Shown in pieces: positions 47,281-59,951 of a DNA stretch of 64,000 bases. Positions within the stretch are counted from its first letter, which is position 1. The number at the start of each line of letters is the position of its first letter. Under the pieces are notes generated by a model, which saw nothing but the letters and a program-made list of their open reading frames with translations, ran no database searches and had not been told where the DNA came from. Made by a program: the position numbers and the translations under genes. Source of the stretch: Amaurobius ferox (Eukaryota > Arthropoda > Arachnida > Araneae > Amaurobiidae); contig OX578138.1 in assembly GCA_951213105.1 (NCBI GenBank), positions 89,089,914 to 89,153,913 of the forward strand. Reading direction: 5' to 3'.

Positions 47281-48730
47281 CTAACAGCACACCCGTTATT
47301 CGTACGGAGTGTATAATTTAAAGAAACTTAAAGTTCGCAATCATGTGCAAATTCTGTTAAAATATTACATTTATTGCTCCTAAAGATAAGTTTAAAAATA
47401 TATGTTCTCACTATGCAAAATTATTTTCACGATCAGATCTGAAGAATAAAACATCCTGCCCCCTTTTGTAAGCAAATTTACAGAAGAAAAAATAGGAATT
47501 GAATGAATATATGCAACCCCGTACTAATTATATTGTCGCAGATCAGAAAATATGCCAATGTGTTAGTAGAAGATTACCCGTATTACAATATGCGTCTCAA
47601 AAATATTTGCCAAAATAAAAGAGATGACGTAATAAATTGAAAACATCAATAATATCCGTACTCTTTATACCAGAAGGTCGTAATTGATTCCAATATATGC
47701 CAATATATATCAAAACATATGTCAATATACCTGTACTACTTATATTCTCGTAGATTAAAATATATACACGTGTATTTGTAGAAGATTCGTACAACATACA
47801 ATATATGAGTTTAAACAATTTTTGTCATAATAAAATAATTGCATAATAACTTGAAAATATCAATAATCCTTGAATCAATAATCCCCGAAAATATAAATAA
47901 TAATAATTTTTAAACCTGAAGACCGTAATTGATATTATCCAGTCAAAAATGCTATAAGAAAAATCAAATCGTTCTTTTCTAAAATATATTTTTATATCCA
48001 TTTATTTATTATTCAAATCGAAAAAATAATTATTAAAATTAACAGACAGATTTAATTTAATTGCGTTTCTGTGTAACATGATATAAGATAGAATCTTATA
48101 ACATGTTAAATATGTCATGTCTTATAACATAAACTGCGAAATTAAATAACGATTTTGATTTCTCTATACTTCTCATTGTTCCGTAAAAGCTTGTTTTAAA
48201 TAAACCATGAACCATGGAGATAGATTTCCTTTTTAAATCATGTTTCAAACAATTCATGTTTTCAGAAAGTGACTAATTAACGCAAAAAACCTCCCAGCAA
48301 ACTCAGAGATTAAATGTTAATTTACTTTCAAACGATTTTCAAGCTTTTCGTTTGGATAAACCACGGAGTTAGGGAGTAGAACTCCTAGGAAAAAGTTCCG
48401 TTTTTCATTAATATCTCGACAACCCCAGGTCTTAGAAACTCGAAACTTGGACAAAATTTATGGGGGGATATTTCAAGGCTATTCACCAAATTTCATTAAA
48501 TTCGGTTCAGCCGTTTTTCCGGGACGATGAGACAAACGAAAATTTCGTTTTTTACTAATATCTCGAGAACCACTGGTCGTAGAAACTCCAAACACGGATA
48601 TAATTTTAAGTGGGGCTATTTCTGGGCTACCCACAAAATTTCATCAAATTCGGTTCAGCCGTTCTCCCGTGATGGTGTGACAAACAGACAGACAGACAGA
48701 CAGACAGATTTTCATTTTTATTTATATGGA
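47281..48730 (+). repeat. Family E element (tandem unit 3)
   Basis: The head is CTAACAGCACACCCGTTATTC and the tail ends TTTATATGGATT. The central hairpin segment is missing; the 3' modules with (CAGA)n are complete. Arranged directly after the previous copy. Confidence 0.75.
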
Positions 48731-48972
48731 TTCACAAAAAATAGATAAATAAATAAATAAACGTAAAGACGATCTGTACTTTAATATATAAATATTTAGA
48801 TGGCCTTCAAAAATACATTAATTATGAAATGAAAGAATGATTGTACTTATATGCTTTAATTAAATGCATGTTTTAAACGTAATTTTTAAAGACAAATCCA
48901 ATACAATTGGCCCCATTTCTCTTCCCTATTTTGAGATATGAGTTTTTGGAAGCTTGGCAATCTGGTGCCTTT
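48731..48972. other. Short non-coding spacer
   Basis: AT-rich, nothing recognised. Confidence 0.4.
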
Positions 48973-49917
48973 TTACTTTCCTTATATACATAATGTATAA
49001 GGAAAGTATTGTGACGGGGTCGAAAATTCGAATTCGAGTTTTCGACGGAGCACGTTTCAAGCATCCCTGATCGCGAATCAAACATTTTTGAAATGATGTC
49101 TGTGTGTGTGAAAGTATGTATGTGTGTGTGTGTGTGTGTGTGCGTGTGTGTGTCAGTGAGCCTGTGGAGACGATAACTGACGAACGAATGGACCGATTCG
49201 AACAAAATTTGGTACAACAATCACAATCCATAAACACTGGAAGACTATTCTTTTTATACGCAATCGAATGTTCAGAACCCCCTAAATTTCGGATTGAAAT
49301 TTTGAAAAAATCTTCAAAAAAATCAAAACCGCTAAGAAAGTTACGCAAATAGACTTTTCTTATGTAATTTTTCATTAGAAAACGATTGACATAAATTTTA
49401 GAACGCTAACATGAACCGTTCTCGAGATATTGTAATTTTTAAAAAATATCAAAAAGTTATATAAAATTAAGAAATATATATATCCTATTGAGAATCATGT
49501 TCACTTTTCATATGTAATACCATGCGATAAATTGGATGACATCATTCTCATGGATCTAGATCGTTCCATTCATGAAAAAAGATACTTTGAGTAATACTTT
49601 TGTATTTGAACGCCAATAGTCATTTATCTGCTGTAAGAATAACTTATTTCTTCGTCCATAATGCTTGGCGAGATTTTGGCAACGAATTTGGCGGAATGTC
49701 GCCAACTTGGCAACATTTTGAAATGTTGCTAAATTAACGAAAATCTCGCCAAATGAATAAAATTGACTCTATATCAATGAAAATGACGACTAATTGACGA
49801 AAATTTAATATCTTGGAAAAAATATTAGTATCTACATACGCAAAACCTATTTTTTACTGTAAAAGTAGTAAATTCATTACATTATATAAGGAAAGTCATG
49901 TGTTGCCCACATCAGAT
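48973..49917 (+). repeat. Family A element, full length
   Basis: The palindromic start (TTACTTTCCTTATATACATA / TGTATAAGGAAAGTA) is followed by GTGACGGGGTCGAAAATTCG, a TG microsatellite (49108-49155), GGAGACGATAACTGACGAACG, the GAACCGTTCTCGAGATATTG segment and a stretch with GGCGAGATTTTGGCAACG and TGTCGCCAACTTGGC (49670-49760). It ends GGAAAGTCATGTGTTGCCCAC then ATCAGA at 49917. Good reference copy. Confidence 0.8.
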
Positions 49918-50079
49918 TTTTTAAAATGCGTCAAGTAGTCAAATGCTGAAGTGATTTTTAAAACTGAAAATTTGAGGTAATTATAAAGACATATCGATAT
50001 CATGCGCTTTTTCGTACAAAACTGAAATTATTACTTAAAAAGAAAGAAAGCAAAAATGAGGTCTATTTTCAATTTTTGT

Positions 50080-50320
50080 TGTAAAGAAAGTCATATTTTG
50101 CATACATCATATTTATTTTTAACTGTCCTTAGCAGAAGATGGGGAGATTCCACCGGGATAGCTTTGACACTCGATCTCGCCGAGGCTGTAAAATGACCCT
50201 TCAGTTGCAATGACTGGCAAAATGGGTTAAAAGGGTAAGACACGTCCATTGCATCGGAATTTCCTTTTAAATAGTTTCTTTTCAAGCTGTCTTTCTCTTT
50301 TCTTTCGGATGGTGAGTACA
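50080..50320 (+). repeat. Family C segment, diverged copy
   Basis: It corresponds to 8395-8650 and 63422-63670: AAAGAAAGTCATATTTTGCAT, ATTCCACCGGGATAGCTTTG, TCGATCTCGCCGAGGCTG, TTCAGTTGCAATGACTGG, AATGGGTTAAAAGGGTAAG, TTTCTTTCGGATGGTGAGTA. Confidence 0.65.
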
Positions 50321-50456
50321 TATGACAGTAGGTTTTCTATATTTATGCTTTTAAAGAAGTGTTTAAAATTTAAAATATATTATTTTTCTAGAAGTATTAT
50401 ATCGTCTGATATCTTCTATGGTGTCAACTTTTTAGACACGTGTTTTTATTTTAAGA

Positions 50457-51352
50457 CTAGCAGCATACCCGTTCTTCGTACGGAGTATATAATATAAAGA
50501 AACTTATAATTCGCAATCATGTGCAAATTCTGTTAAAATATTAAATTTATTGCTCCTAAAGAGAAGTTTAAGAATATATGTTCTCGCTATGAAAAATTAT
50601 CTTCACGGGCAGATCTGAAGAATAAAACATCCTGGCCCCTTTAGTAAACAAATTTAAAAAAAGAGAATTGAATCAATATATGCAAAATGAAAGCATTGCA
50701 ATTGTATAGGACCCGTACTACATATATACGCGAATATTAGAAGATATTACCTGTATTAGTACATTAGAAGACTACCCGTATTACAATATGAGTCTCAAAA
50801 ATCTTTGCCAAAATAAAAGATATGGCGTAATAAATTGAAAATATCAATAATCCCTGAATCAATAATCCCCGAAATAGTCAATAATAATAACGTTTAAATC
50901 TGAAGACAGTAACTGATATTATCCATTAAAAAATGCTATAAGAAAAATCAAATCGTTCTTTTCCAATATATATTTTTATATCCATTTGTTTATTATTCAA
51001 ATCGATAAAATAATAATTAAATTTAACAGACAGATTTAATTTATGTGCGTTTCTGAGCAACACGATAAGATAGAATCTTCCTCATAAAATGCGAAATTAA
51101 ATAGCCATTTTGATTTCTTTATACTTTTCATTTTTCAGTAAATGCTTGTGAAAATAAACCATGGAGATAGATTTCCCATTTAAATCATGTTTCAAACAAT
51201 TCATGTTTTCGGAAAGTGACTAAGTAGCGCAAAAAATCCTCCCACCAAACTCAAAGATAAAGTTTTAATTCACTTTCAAACGATTTTCAAGCTTTTCGTT
51301 TGGATAAACCACGGAGTTAGAGAGTAAAACTCATAGAAAAAAGTTTCGTTTT
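50457..51352 (+). repeat. Family E element, 5' part joined to family D
   Basis: The head is CTAGCAGCATACCCGTTCTT at 50457. It proceeds to CGTTTGGATAAACCACGGAG and TTCGTTTTTAACAC, where the family D head replaces the expected 3' modules. Confidence 0.7.
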
Positions 51353-51397
51353 TAACACTTTACAACAAAGTTGAAAAGTGTTTATGACTTTGTTCAT

Positions 51398-51451
<54 letters not shown>

Positions 51452-51990
51452 CGTTAGCACGATAACTGCCGTAAAAATGAGTTTATCAAAATGAAATTTT
51501 AGTATGTTGTTCAGACGGTCTGTAGGACCTATGGGAATATAAATAAATAATATCACCCAATTAGTTTTTTATTGAACCCGGGTTGAAAAAATGAAATACA
51601 TTGAACCCTATGGGACCTAATTTTTCAAACATTTTTTAAGTAAATTTCGAATTCACGAATTGCTTCGAAATTTTTAGGAAATATTCACATTATCCCATAG
51701 AATATATAAAAAAAAATTCAGTAAATTATGTTAAGTAGTTTTTTAATTAAAAAAATTATTTAATATAGGGAAAAAAACAAATTCAATTAAATTCTGACTT
51801 TGGGATATCTTCCAGAAAGAAAAGAGAGAGATATTGTATAATAAATATCTCTCCATTTGTTTAAACGTTTTGCATATGGCAGTGGCTTCATATTTTAAAA
51901 TAAATTTGGTAGATAACAATTTTTCATTTTTTTTAAATTTTATATAACTCTTATTGATAAATTTAATTGATGGCATTTTAAATGCACTTT
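51353..51990 (+). repeat. Family D element with TGTC microsatellite
   Basis: It begins TTTACAACAAAGTTGAAAAG then GACTTTGTTCATTCTG and an almost pure (TCTG)n run at about 51397-51451. It continues with GCACGATAACTGCCGTAAAAA, ATTGAACCCGGGTTG and CCTATGGGACCTAATTTTTC. It shares its head with the blocks at 4634 and 56588. The end is not clearly defined. Confidence 0.6.
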
Positions 51991-52177
51991 CCTACGTCCT
52001 AGAGAGTTAAAATTTGGTACACAGCTTAAATTTGTTGAACATTTTATTCGACAAAAATTTGATGGATCTTTAAATATAGATCATACATTTTTTTCGAAAT
52101 GGCCTGAAAATAATCCCCGTTCACGAAAATAATCCCCGTTCACTTCTATAAATCATTGGTGTAATATTGTTAAAAAT

Positions 52178-52996
52178 TCTGATGTGGACAGCACATGTCT
52201 TTCTCTGCAGACTCATATTCGTTCTCTTTATTTATTCAATGATAATTTGAGTTTATCTGCACAACATAAGTATTTTAAATGACATTGAATTTACACGTTA
52301 AACTTAAATTTGGTTCTCATTTGATAGCTGGACTTATTGTCAAAGGTGGCGTAGCGAAAACGCGAAAAAACTAGAATATCTCAAGAACGGCTAGTCCTAG
52401 AGTAATGGGGTTAGTCTTATTCTTTTTGTTGTCAAAAATCACATATAAAATAGGAATTTAATTGATATAATTGAGCACACGCAGTCTTTTATTTTTATAT
52501 ATAACGATTTTTGCTGGCCATTTCGCAAAAATAGCCCGTTCCTTTTTCCCGAATCGTAGTAGAATAACCTACAAATGACTTATATACAAAATTTTGTTAA
52601 ATTTGGTATATAAATCACTTGTAGGTTATTGAAATATTATACTCCAAATTTTGTTAAATTTGGTTCATTAGTTTTTAGCTAGAGTGGATAAAGGCAATTT
52701 CTGCGGCCATTTCGCAAAGAAGGCAGATTCTTTTATTACGAATCGTACTATAATCTAATGAACATCAGGATTTCCCACAAAAAACATACCTACCAAATTG
52801 TATGAAATTCGGTCCATTAGTTTTTCAATTAGAGTGGATGTAATATCCACACAGACACACAGAAACATACACAGATACACCCTTACACACACAGACGTCT
52901 TCCTAAAAGTAGTTTTTTCGTGTTCTAGAAATCCCAAAACGTGTAGATCCTTTGAAAATTCGAGTTCCGATCTTCGGCACGATTCCAATACTTTGA
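52178..52996 (-). repeat. Family B element, minus orientation
   Basis: The left boundary is TCTGATGTGGACAGCACATG. It has two modules of GTTAAATTTGGT(A/T)-type sequence, CACACAGACGTCTTCCTAAAA, CAAAACGTGTAGATCC and GATTCCAATACTTTGAG at the right. The palindromic end is decayed. Confidence 0.65.
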
Positions 52997-53399
52997 GTAC
53001 ATACACATACACATATATATTATCTGTGTATTATCTGTGTATCTAAATTCCGTGCCTATGCAATTACAATAGTTGTGATTTTAAATGATCCCTAAACTTT
53101 TATTATTTCTTCAAGGAAGCCTAATTTTAACATATGCAGAATGCAAATATCTCAAGCGATTGTAAGATGAATTACATAAGAATTGCTGAATTTTTTTCAC
53201 ACAAAATTATTTAGCTCTGGAGTCTGGAATACAAGTTATATGAATGAAATATTCATTGATTTTGCATAAAGAATCAGATGATTTATATTTCGATACAGTT
53301 TTAAATATTTAAGTATAATAATTACTGTAGTACTGTGATAATGTAAAAGATATTACCACTGAATGAATCACATTTTAGAAATTTTTAAATGGAATTACA
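52997..53399 (+). repeat. Family D-type internal sequence
   Basis: It matches parts of 36130-36480 and 54420-54780: ATTCCGTGCCTATGCAATTAC, TTATTTAGCTCTGGAGTCTGG and ATGAATGAAATATTCATTGAT. No coding. Confidence 0.5.
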
Positions 53400-53772
53400 T
53401 TTCAGTTGGAAAGTGTTTCATAATCAATGCTTATGCATGATTGATCTTTCTTGTTCATTAATATCTCGACAACTCCTGGTCTTAGATACTCAAAACTTAT
53501 GCTAAATTTATGGGGAGCTATTTCAAGGGTATCCACAAATTTCATTAAATTCGGTTCAGCTGTTCTCCCGTGATGATGAGACAAACGAAAATTTCATACT
53601 AATATCTCGAGAACCACTGATCGTAGAAACTCCAAACATGGACTAAATTTTAAGTAAGACTATTTTCAGGCTACCCACAAAATATCATGAAATTCGTTTC
53701 AGCCGTTCTCCTGTGATGACGGGACAAACAGCAGACAGACAAACATATTTTCAATTTTATTTACATAGATTT
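53400..53772 (+). repeat. Family E 3' tail
   Basis: It holds two 3' modules (GGTTCAGCTGTTCTCCCGTG and TTTCAGCCGTTCTCCTGTGA), CAGCAGACAGACAAACA and TTTTATTTACATAGATT. It follows family D sequence as in the 35.1-37.0 kb mosaic. Confidence 0.65.
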
Positions 53773-53865
53773 TAACGTTTTGGGCTGCAGCATTCGGAGA
53801 CAGTATTCAAATTAAATCAATTTTGAGTTTGATATTTTTGATAAAAGTATATGTTTAAAAACGAT

Positions 53866-54890
53866 TTTTAGCCCTTTACAACATAGTCGAAAAAATTTTA
53901 TGACTTTGTTTATACATTCTGTCTGTTTGTCTGCCCGTTCACACGATAACTGCCTTAAAAATGACTTTATCATAATGAAATTTCAGTATGTTATTTAGAC
54001 GATCTACGGTACATACGAGAATGTAAACGCATAATATCACACAATTAGTTTTGGATTGAACCCGGGGTTAAAAAAATCGAATATTGAACGTAATATTTCA
54101 AAAAAATGTTAAGCGAATTTAAAATTCACAAATTGCTTCAAAAATTTTAGGAACTATTCAAATTATCCCATAAAATATATAAAAAAAATCAGCAAAATAT
54201 GTTCGCCAGTGTTTTAAATAAAAATTAAAATAATATTTATGCCCATATAATATGAAGATATCACGTTACCCACTTCAAAATAGAGTATGGGAATCCATCT
54301 GTTTTATGAAATCTATCTGATTTATGGAATCCATCAGAGTAAAACTCGTGATTTTTAATGTTCTTTTAAATTAACGTATTGTTGCATCCTTTCTAAAACC
54401 GCTTTATTTTTGCGTATTTTCTGTGTATCTATATTCCGTGCCAGCGCATTTACAATATTGAGTTTAAATGATCAACAAACTGCGATTATTTCTACAACGA
54501 AGCCTAATTTTATTGAATGTAGAATGTAAACAAATGATTGTAAGATGGATTGCATAAGAACTGCTGAATTTTGTTTAGGTAAAATTATTTAGCTCTGGAG
54601 TCTGGACTAAAAGTGATATGAATGAAATATTCATTAATTTTGCATATAGAATAAGACAATTTATATTTCCATGACGTCATTTGAATAAAGTTAAGTTTTT
54701 TCGATGAAGTTAAGTTTTCAAGTAAAACATATTATTGTAGTCTTGTGATATTTAAAAAATTATTACCGCTGTATGTATTACATTTTAAAGATATTTAAAT
54801 AAAATTACATATCAGGTGCAAAGTGTTTCATAATCAATGCTTTATGCATAATTGATTTTTCCATGTTATTAAATTTGATTTTATAATCTT
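53866..54890 (+). repeat. Family D element
   Basis: The head is TTTACAACATAGTCGAAAAAA then GACTTTGTTTATACATTCTG. Internal parts are GATTGAACCCGGGGTTAAAA, CTAAAACCGCTTTATTTTTGC, TATTTAGCTCTGGAGTCTGG and CATAATCAATGCTTTATGCAT. The copy is colinear with 35603-36780. Confidence 0.65.
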
Positions 54891-55037
54891 GGTGGGTGAA
54901 TTAAGAAGTAACTGTAGAAAATGCTGCACAAGTAAGTAAAAATATTGCTAATTACATTTTCACTGTTAAGATAATCAGATAACTTTAAAAATGTGACCAA
55001 TCATTACTCCTTTTTCTTGGCATATTGAATATCATAA
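54891..55037. other. Short non-coding spacer
   Basis: Nothing recognised. Confidence 0.4.
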
Positions 55038-55295
55038 TTTTACTTTCCTTGCAATACTTCCCAATGTATAAGGAAAGTATATCGTGTTTTCGACTGATCT
55101 ACGCGTTTTGGGACCTCTGGAACACGAATAAACTATTGTTAGCGTGACGGCTGTGTGTGTGTGTGTGTGTGTATGTGTGTGTCTGTCTGTCAGTGCAATA
55201 TATGTATCCTATCTAACTGAAAATCTAATTGACCGGATTTCATAAAATTCGGTAGGTAAGTCCCTTGAAGGTGATCCTGGTGCTGATCAAACGAA
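55038..55295 (+). repeat. Family B 5' fragment, cut by LTR
   Basis: It begins TTTTACTTTCCTTGCAATACT, carries GACTGATCTACGCGTTTTGG, AGCGTGACGGCTGTGTGTGT and ATTTCATAAAATTCGGTAGG, and stops at CTGGTGCTGATCAAACGAA where the LTR-like sequence begins. Confidence 0.65.
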
Positions 55296-56589
55296 TGTGA
55301 TATGGCTTTTACACCTCTGTGTTATAATTGCGTTTATATTAAAGTATTGTTTTATTTCTGTGTAATTGAAAGTGTTAATTTTGCTATGTAAATGTATTTT
55401 AGACATGTTTTCAATTCCATTGACTTTTAAGGGAAGTGAACTCTTTAATCGCAAAATTGTTTATGTTCCAGAAAAATATTAATAAAATAATTTTGTATTT
55501 TCGCTTCTCAGTCGCTAGTTGGGAACTTGCAGGGTTTGCGCACGCGCGAGTTTGAAAGAGGATTTTGGCGGCAGAGTGTGGAAGGAGGTGTCGAGCGATG
55601 CAGACGTGTGTGTGATTCGCGTCTGATCGCGAATTTTGAGAACGAAATGGACTAATTTCGGAAGTAGTGAGTGATGTAATTCAAGATGTATATAGTTCGA
55701 AAAGTTGTGCTTGGAGTCGTTTCGGCTCGGTCAAGGATGAGACACTCGTGTATTTAAATGAATCAGCTTGGTTGTGAAGGAATGGGTCTTGTGAAAAAAA
55801 GAAAATGGTTCTTCCCACGGGTCGGCTTGAATCGCTAATAAATCCCAAGGAAAGCTAAATTTACAGCGAACAATATTTGCCTGACCCCTCCTTGTGTCCT
55901 TCACGTGGTTATCGTTGAGTTGCGGCATAAATTCTATGAAACTTGTTCTTTACCAGTGCGTGAATGTTCGTCGAACGTATCCGACAGTGTGACGGGATCC
56001 AGATATTTTCCGAGTGCAGTTTCGCAGTAAAAACTCTACGTTTCCTAGAGTCTGAAAATTTCTTCGTGACCAACCAAGATGTCGGACTCTGCCAGATTGA
56101 TGTTGTGTAGTCAAGTCCCCGATTATTATAAATTTTGTTCTACGCAAGAACTGTGATGGTAGTGTTCCGAGGGTCCATCCGGGTATCACTTACCATAGTA
56201 CAGGAATGTAAATTTAATATTTGAAAGAGACGAGGTAAGGTTTTATATATATTCATTCTTCCATCTAATGATAAGGAGTGTTAATTGTCAAATCCTCTTC
56301 AATATCAAATCATTGATACTGTTATACGAAAATGTCATATATGATCTAAGTATAATATGACGGATATTGTGTGTATTTTGTATATCAGAAAATATGTATA
56401 TTCTCTCTGTTCCTCTTCCTCCAGGGGTGTTCTTAATTGTCACCTTACCGAGTGAATCTCTGAGTTATTGCGAATTGTTAATGTACTATTTTCCACTATT
56501 TCGAATCACCGCCTTGTTTACTTTCAAGTTCAATAAATGTGTTTGTTCCTAACCTGTGTCTCGTCTGTGGTTACACAACCGACGTCACA
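55296..56589 (+). repeat. Probable solo LTR (1.3 kb)
   Basis: The stretch interrupts a family B copy and ends where the second satellite block starts. It begins TGTGATATGG and ends GACGTCACA, giving TG...CA ends. It is less AT-rich than its surroundings, with a CpG-containing centre (GCGCACGCGCGAG, GATTCGCGTCTGATCGCGAA). Near its end a polyadenylation signal (TTCAATAAATGTGTTTGTTC) is followed by GTGTCTCGTCTGTGG. A possible intron (donor GACGAG/GTAAGG near 56233, acceptor CCTCCAG near 56424) is present. No 5-bp target duplication is evident and no second LTR or internal region is in the window, so host UTR origin cannot be excluded. Confidence 0.5.
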
Positions 56590-57589
56590 CAACAAAGTTG
56601 AAAAGTGTGTTTCGAAGACGTTTTTGTGTTTTGAAGATGTAATATATATATAATAATAAAAGTAGATCTATGTCCATTTGCCAGTTCGCCTGTAGCGAAA
56701 AATCTAAGAATTTCGAATGTTGTATCTCCTCTAGCGAGGCGGTTAACAGAATCATTCATGCGGGAGGGTCTTAAGATTACATTCCAAGTCCTGACTCTAG
56801 TCGCAGATGGTTTGGGATACAGCTTACAAATCCAGCCCATGCCCTCACGTGGGAAAGCTTAGTTTTGCAGCTAAGAGGGGTGATCCATACAAAAAATTGG
56901 CCACTTCGGGATTCGAGATAATTCATCACCCCCAAGCTTACATCTACCGAAACTATGTCACTCAAAAAGAGGTGGGTACATGGTTACAGAGTTAAGTCCA
57001 TTTACCTTCAAATAGGTGTCAGAACATTTTCTGTGAGGGGGTGGGGGTACCACTGATGTCATTCAGGTAAACTCAATGATAAAATTTATAACATTGATTA
57101 TGAGTTTATGAGTTTTTTTTTATTTTAAAATGTGCAATATCTCTAGAACGGTTTCTGCTAGAGTTCGAAAATTTGTCATTCGTTTGCTAATGAATATTTA
57201 CACATATCATGATCATTTACGTAACATTGAAGATTTTGATATTTTCAAAATTTAATTTGATTTCATAAAATATAATTTTTGGGTGTCTTTCGAACATTTG
57301 ATTACATTTAAAATCGACATAGTTCCAGTATTCACTGATTGTAATGTAGTTACCAAATTTCATTCAAACCACTCCAATCGTTCGGGAGATATCACATCCA
57401 GACTCTCATGGACACATACAGACATCACCTAAAAAACGTTTTATTCGAGTTCCGGGATGCTTGAAACCTGCTCTTCCCTCGACAATTCGAAGTAGTCAGC
57501 TAGCCCCTATAGGCAACAGAAGAACCTGTCCAGATATGACTTCGCAAAACTACTCCTAAAATGGAGATTCTGGCTTCACTGTCACGTGA

Positions 57590-58707
57590 ATGTGACATTG
57601 TAGTAACGCAATTTGATGTAACTGCTATGTCAAAATTTCACTTCGCAGAGACATCAGTATGTGACGTCACAAAAGTACCTTGAAAATGACCAAAATAACT
57701 TCGCTGTGACGTGAATGTCACATTGCTCAAACATACCTTGACGTAACAGCAATGTTACGAAATCACGGTACAGATCCATTATAATGTGACGTTACAATTA
57801 GGTTAATATGCGACGTAACAAACGACCATAAAAATGACCAAAATGACTTCGAAGTGACGACGATGTGAAATTGCCGACACGTACTGTGACGTCCTGTGAC
57901 ATCCCAAATTCACAGTGTGACGTCACAAAAGTACTCTTAGAATGAAAAAAATAACTTCGCTGTGACGTGAATGTCACATTGCAGAAATGTTACGGAATTA
58001 CGGTCCAAAGACATTACAATGTGACGTCACAAACAAGTTAATATGCGACGTCACAAACGACCATTAAAATGACCAAAATGACCTCACTCTGACGTTAATG
58101 TGAAATTGCCGAGACCTACTGTGACGTCATGTGATATCCCAAATTCACAGTGTGACGTCACAAAAATACTTCTTGAATGACAAAAATAACTTCGCTGTGA
58201 CGTGAATGTCACATTTCAGAAATGTAACGTGACGTAACAGCAAAGTTACGAAATCACGGTCTAACAACATTACAATGTGATGTCACAAGCAAGTTAATAT
58301 GCGACGTCACAAACGACCATGAAAATGACCAAAATGACCTCGCTGTGACGTTAATATGAAATTGCCGAGACGTACTGTGACGTCCTGTGATATCCCAAAT
58401 TCACAGTGTGACGTCACAAACGTACCCTGAGGATGACCAAAGTAACTTCGCTGTGACGTGAATATCACATTGCAGAAATGTAACGTGACGTAACAGCAGA
58501 GTTACGAAATCACGGTCTAACGACATTACAATGTGACGTCACAAGCAAGTTAATATGCGACGTCACAAACGACCATGAAAATGACCAAAATGACCTCGCT
58601 GTGACGTTAATGTGAAATTGCCGAGACCTACTGTGACGTCATGTGATATCCAAATTCACAGTGTGACGTCACAAAAGTACTTTTAGAATGACAAAAATAA
58701 CTTCGCT
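57590..58707 (+). repeat. TGACGTCA-rich tandem array, copy 2, left part
   Basis: Same ~250-bp monomer as in block 1, with TCACAGTGTGACGTCACAAA landmarks near 57910, 58145, 58402 and 58660. About seven exact TGACGTCA octamers. Interrupted by the LINE after AATAACTTCGCT. Confidence 0.85.
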
Positions 58708-59030
58708 TCATAGAGTTTCGTCCAGAACAGAGCACCAGGCGCGAAGCGCCTTTAATCTCCAATCTCTAGGTGTGGTTCTTATCTTCATACTGTGACATTA
58801 TTTCATTGGTCCATAGTTGGAGGTTCGAGGTTTTTGATTTACTGTTTTTATTATTTGCCCTAGCTCCTAGTGTGACAGTTTGTTGCACATTAAGAGTTTA
58901 AGCAGTTTGGGGGGGTTGATGCAGATCTGAGGGTAACCTAGCATTTTAGCAGTTTAGGTTTTTAAACATTTTGTAGAAAACCAAAGATCGCGAGTTTTCT
59001 TTAATATCAACTGATTAAGGTGGGACGTTC

Positions 59031-59951
59031 CTAGTACCGAATATCAAAGTTAAGTACCGAGCGGGGTCTCTTACGAGATTTAGCCTTGCGATGATCATAG
59101 TCATGCAGATTAAATAATAGTTCATTTGGGACAGATGGCAGATTTTTGTAGAATTTAAGCGATAGCTTTTTGATTTGGGCTCTAACAGTTTTTATTTTGA
59201 AGTCTTTCCTAATTACCGAGTTTCTTAAGTATCTAGGGGCTTTCCTTATAATCCTTAGGGTTTTGTTTTTTCTTGTCTCTAATAAGTCTATGATAGTTTT
59301 ACAGGCATATCCCCATACGGGTGCTGCATACAGCATTCCCGGGCAGATGACCGATTTATAAATTAGGAGTTTATTTTGATAACTTAGATTTCCGTTTCCT
59401 ATCATTGGGTATAAGGCTCCTATGGTTATATACGCTTTTTTGATTATGTTCGTTACGTGCAGTTTCCAAGTTAGGTGGGAGTCTATCGTTACACCTAGGT
59501 ATTTAGTAGATTTTTCCGCTTTTAGGGCATGGTTGTTTATGTACAGAGGAGGCGGAGGTTTACGTTTTCTTGAGAAATAAATCCAATGACATTTATTGGG
59601 ATTTAATTTTATTCGCCATTTTTCCAGCCATGTTTGGAGTATGTCTAAGTGTTGTTGTAGCTGTCTGTGCATTACTGAGACGTAAGGGTGTTTTGCAAGT
59701 ATCGCGCTGTCGTCTGCATAGAGTGCCAGCTCCGTGTCTGGGGTCCTGGGAATGTCATTTAGATATATGTTAAAGAGTGTCGGGCCCAGGATGGATCCTT
59801 GCGGTACACTACTTTTAATGAGCTTGGGTGTAGATAAGTTATTTTTTACTCTGACTTGAAAGTGTCTGTTATTTAGGTATGAAATTAAAAGTTTGACAAG
59901 TGCGTCAGGGACTTTTAGAGTGATCAATTTGTAGCTAATCCACAGTGCCAC
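59031..59951 (-). pseudogene. LINE ORF2, second part (reverse transcriptase palm/thumb and C-terminus)
   Basis: This frame continues the reverse transcriptase after the frameshift near 59935. It includes VPQGSILGPTLFNIYLNDIP and the catalytic YADD in ALYADDSAIL, then WLEKWRIKLNPNKC, KYLGVTID and the thumb region. It ends with a stop near 59031. No RNase H domain or zinc knuckle follows. The product is separated from the first part by a single-base frame change, so no full-length ORF2 protein can be made without frameshifting. Confidence 0.88.

Noticed and set aside
55731..56189. Minus-strand frames inside the probable LTR
   Set aside because: They are short, with no gag or pol motif, and probably chance openings in a less AT-rich stretch.
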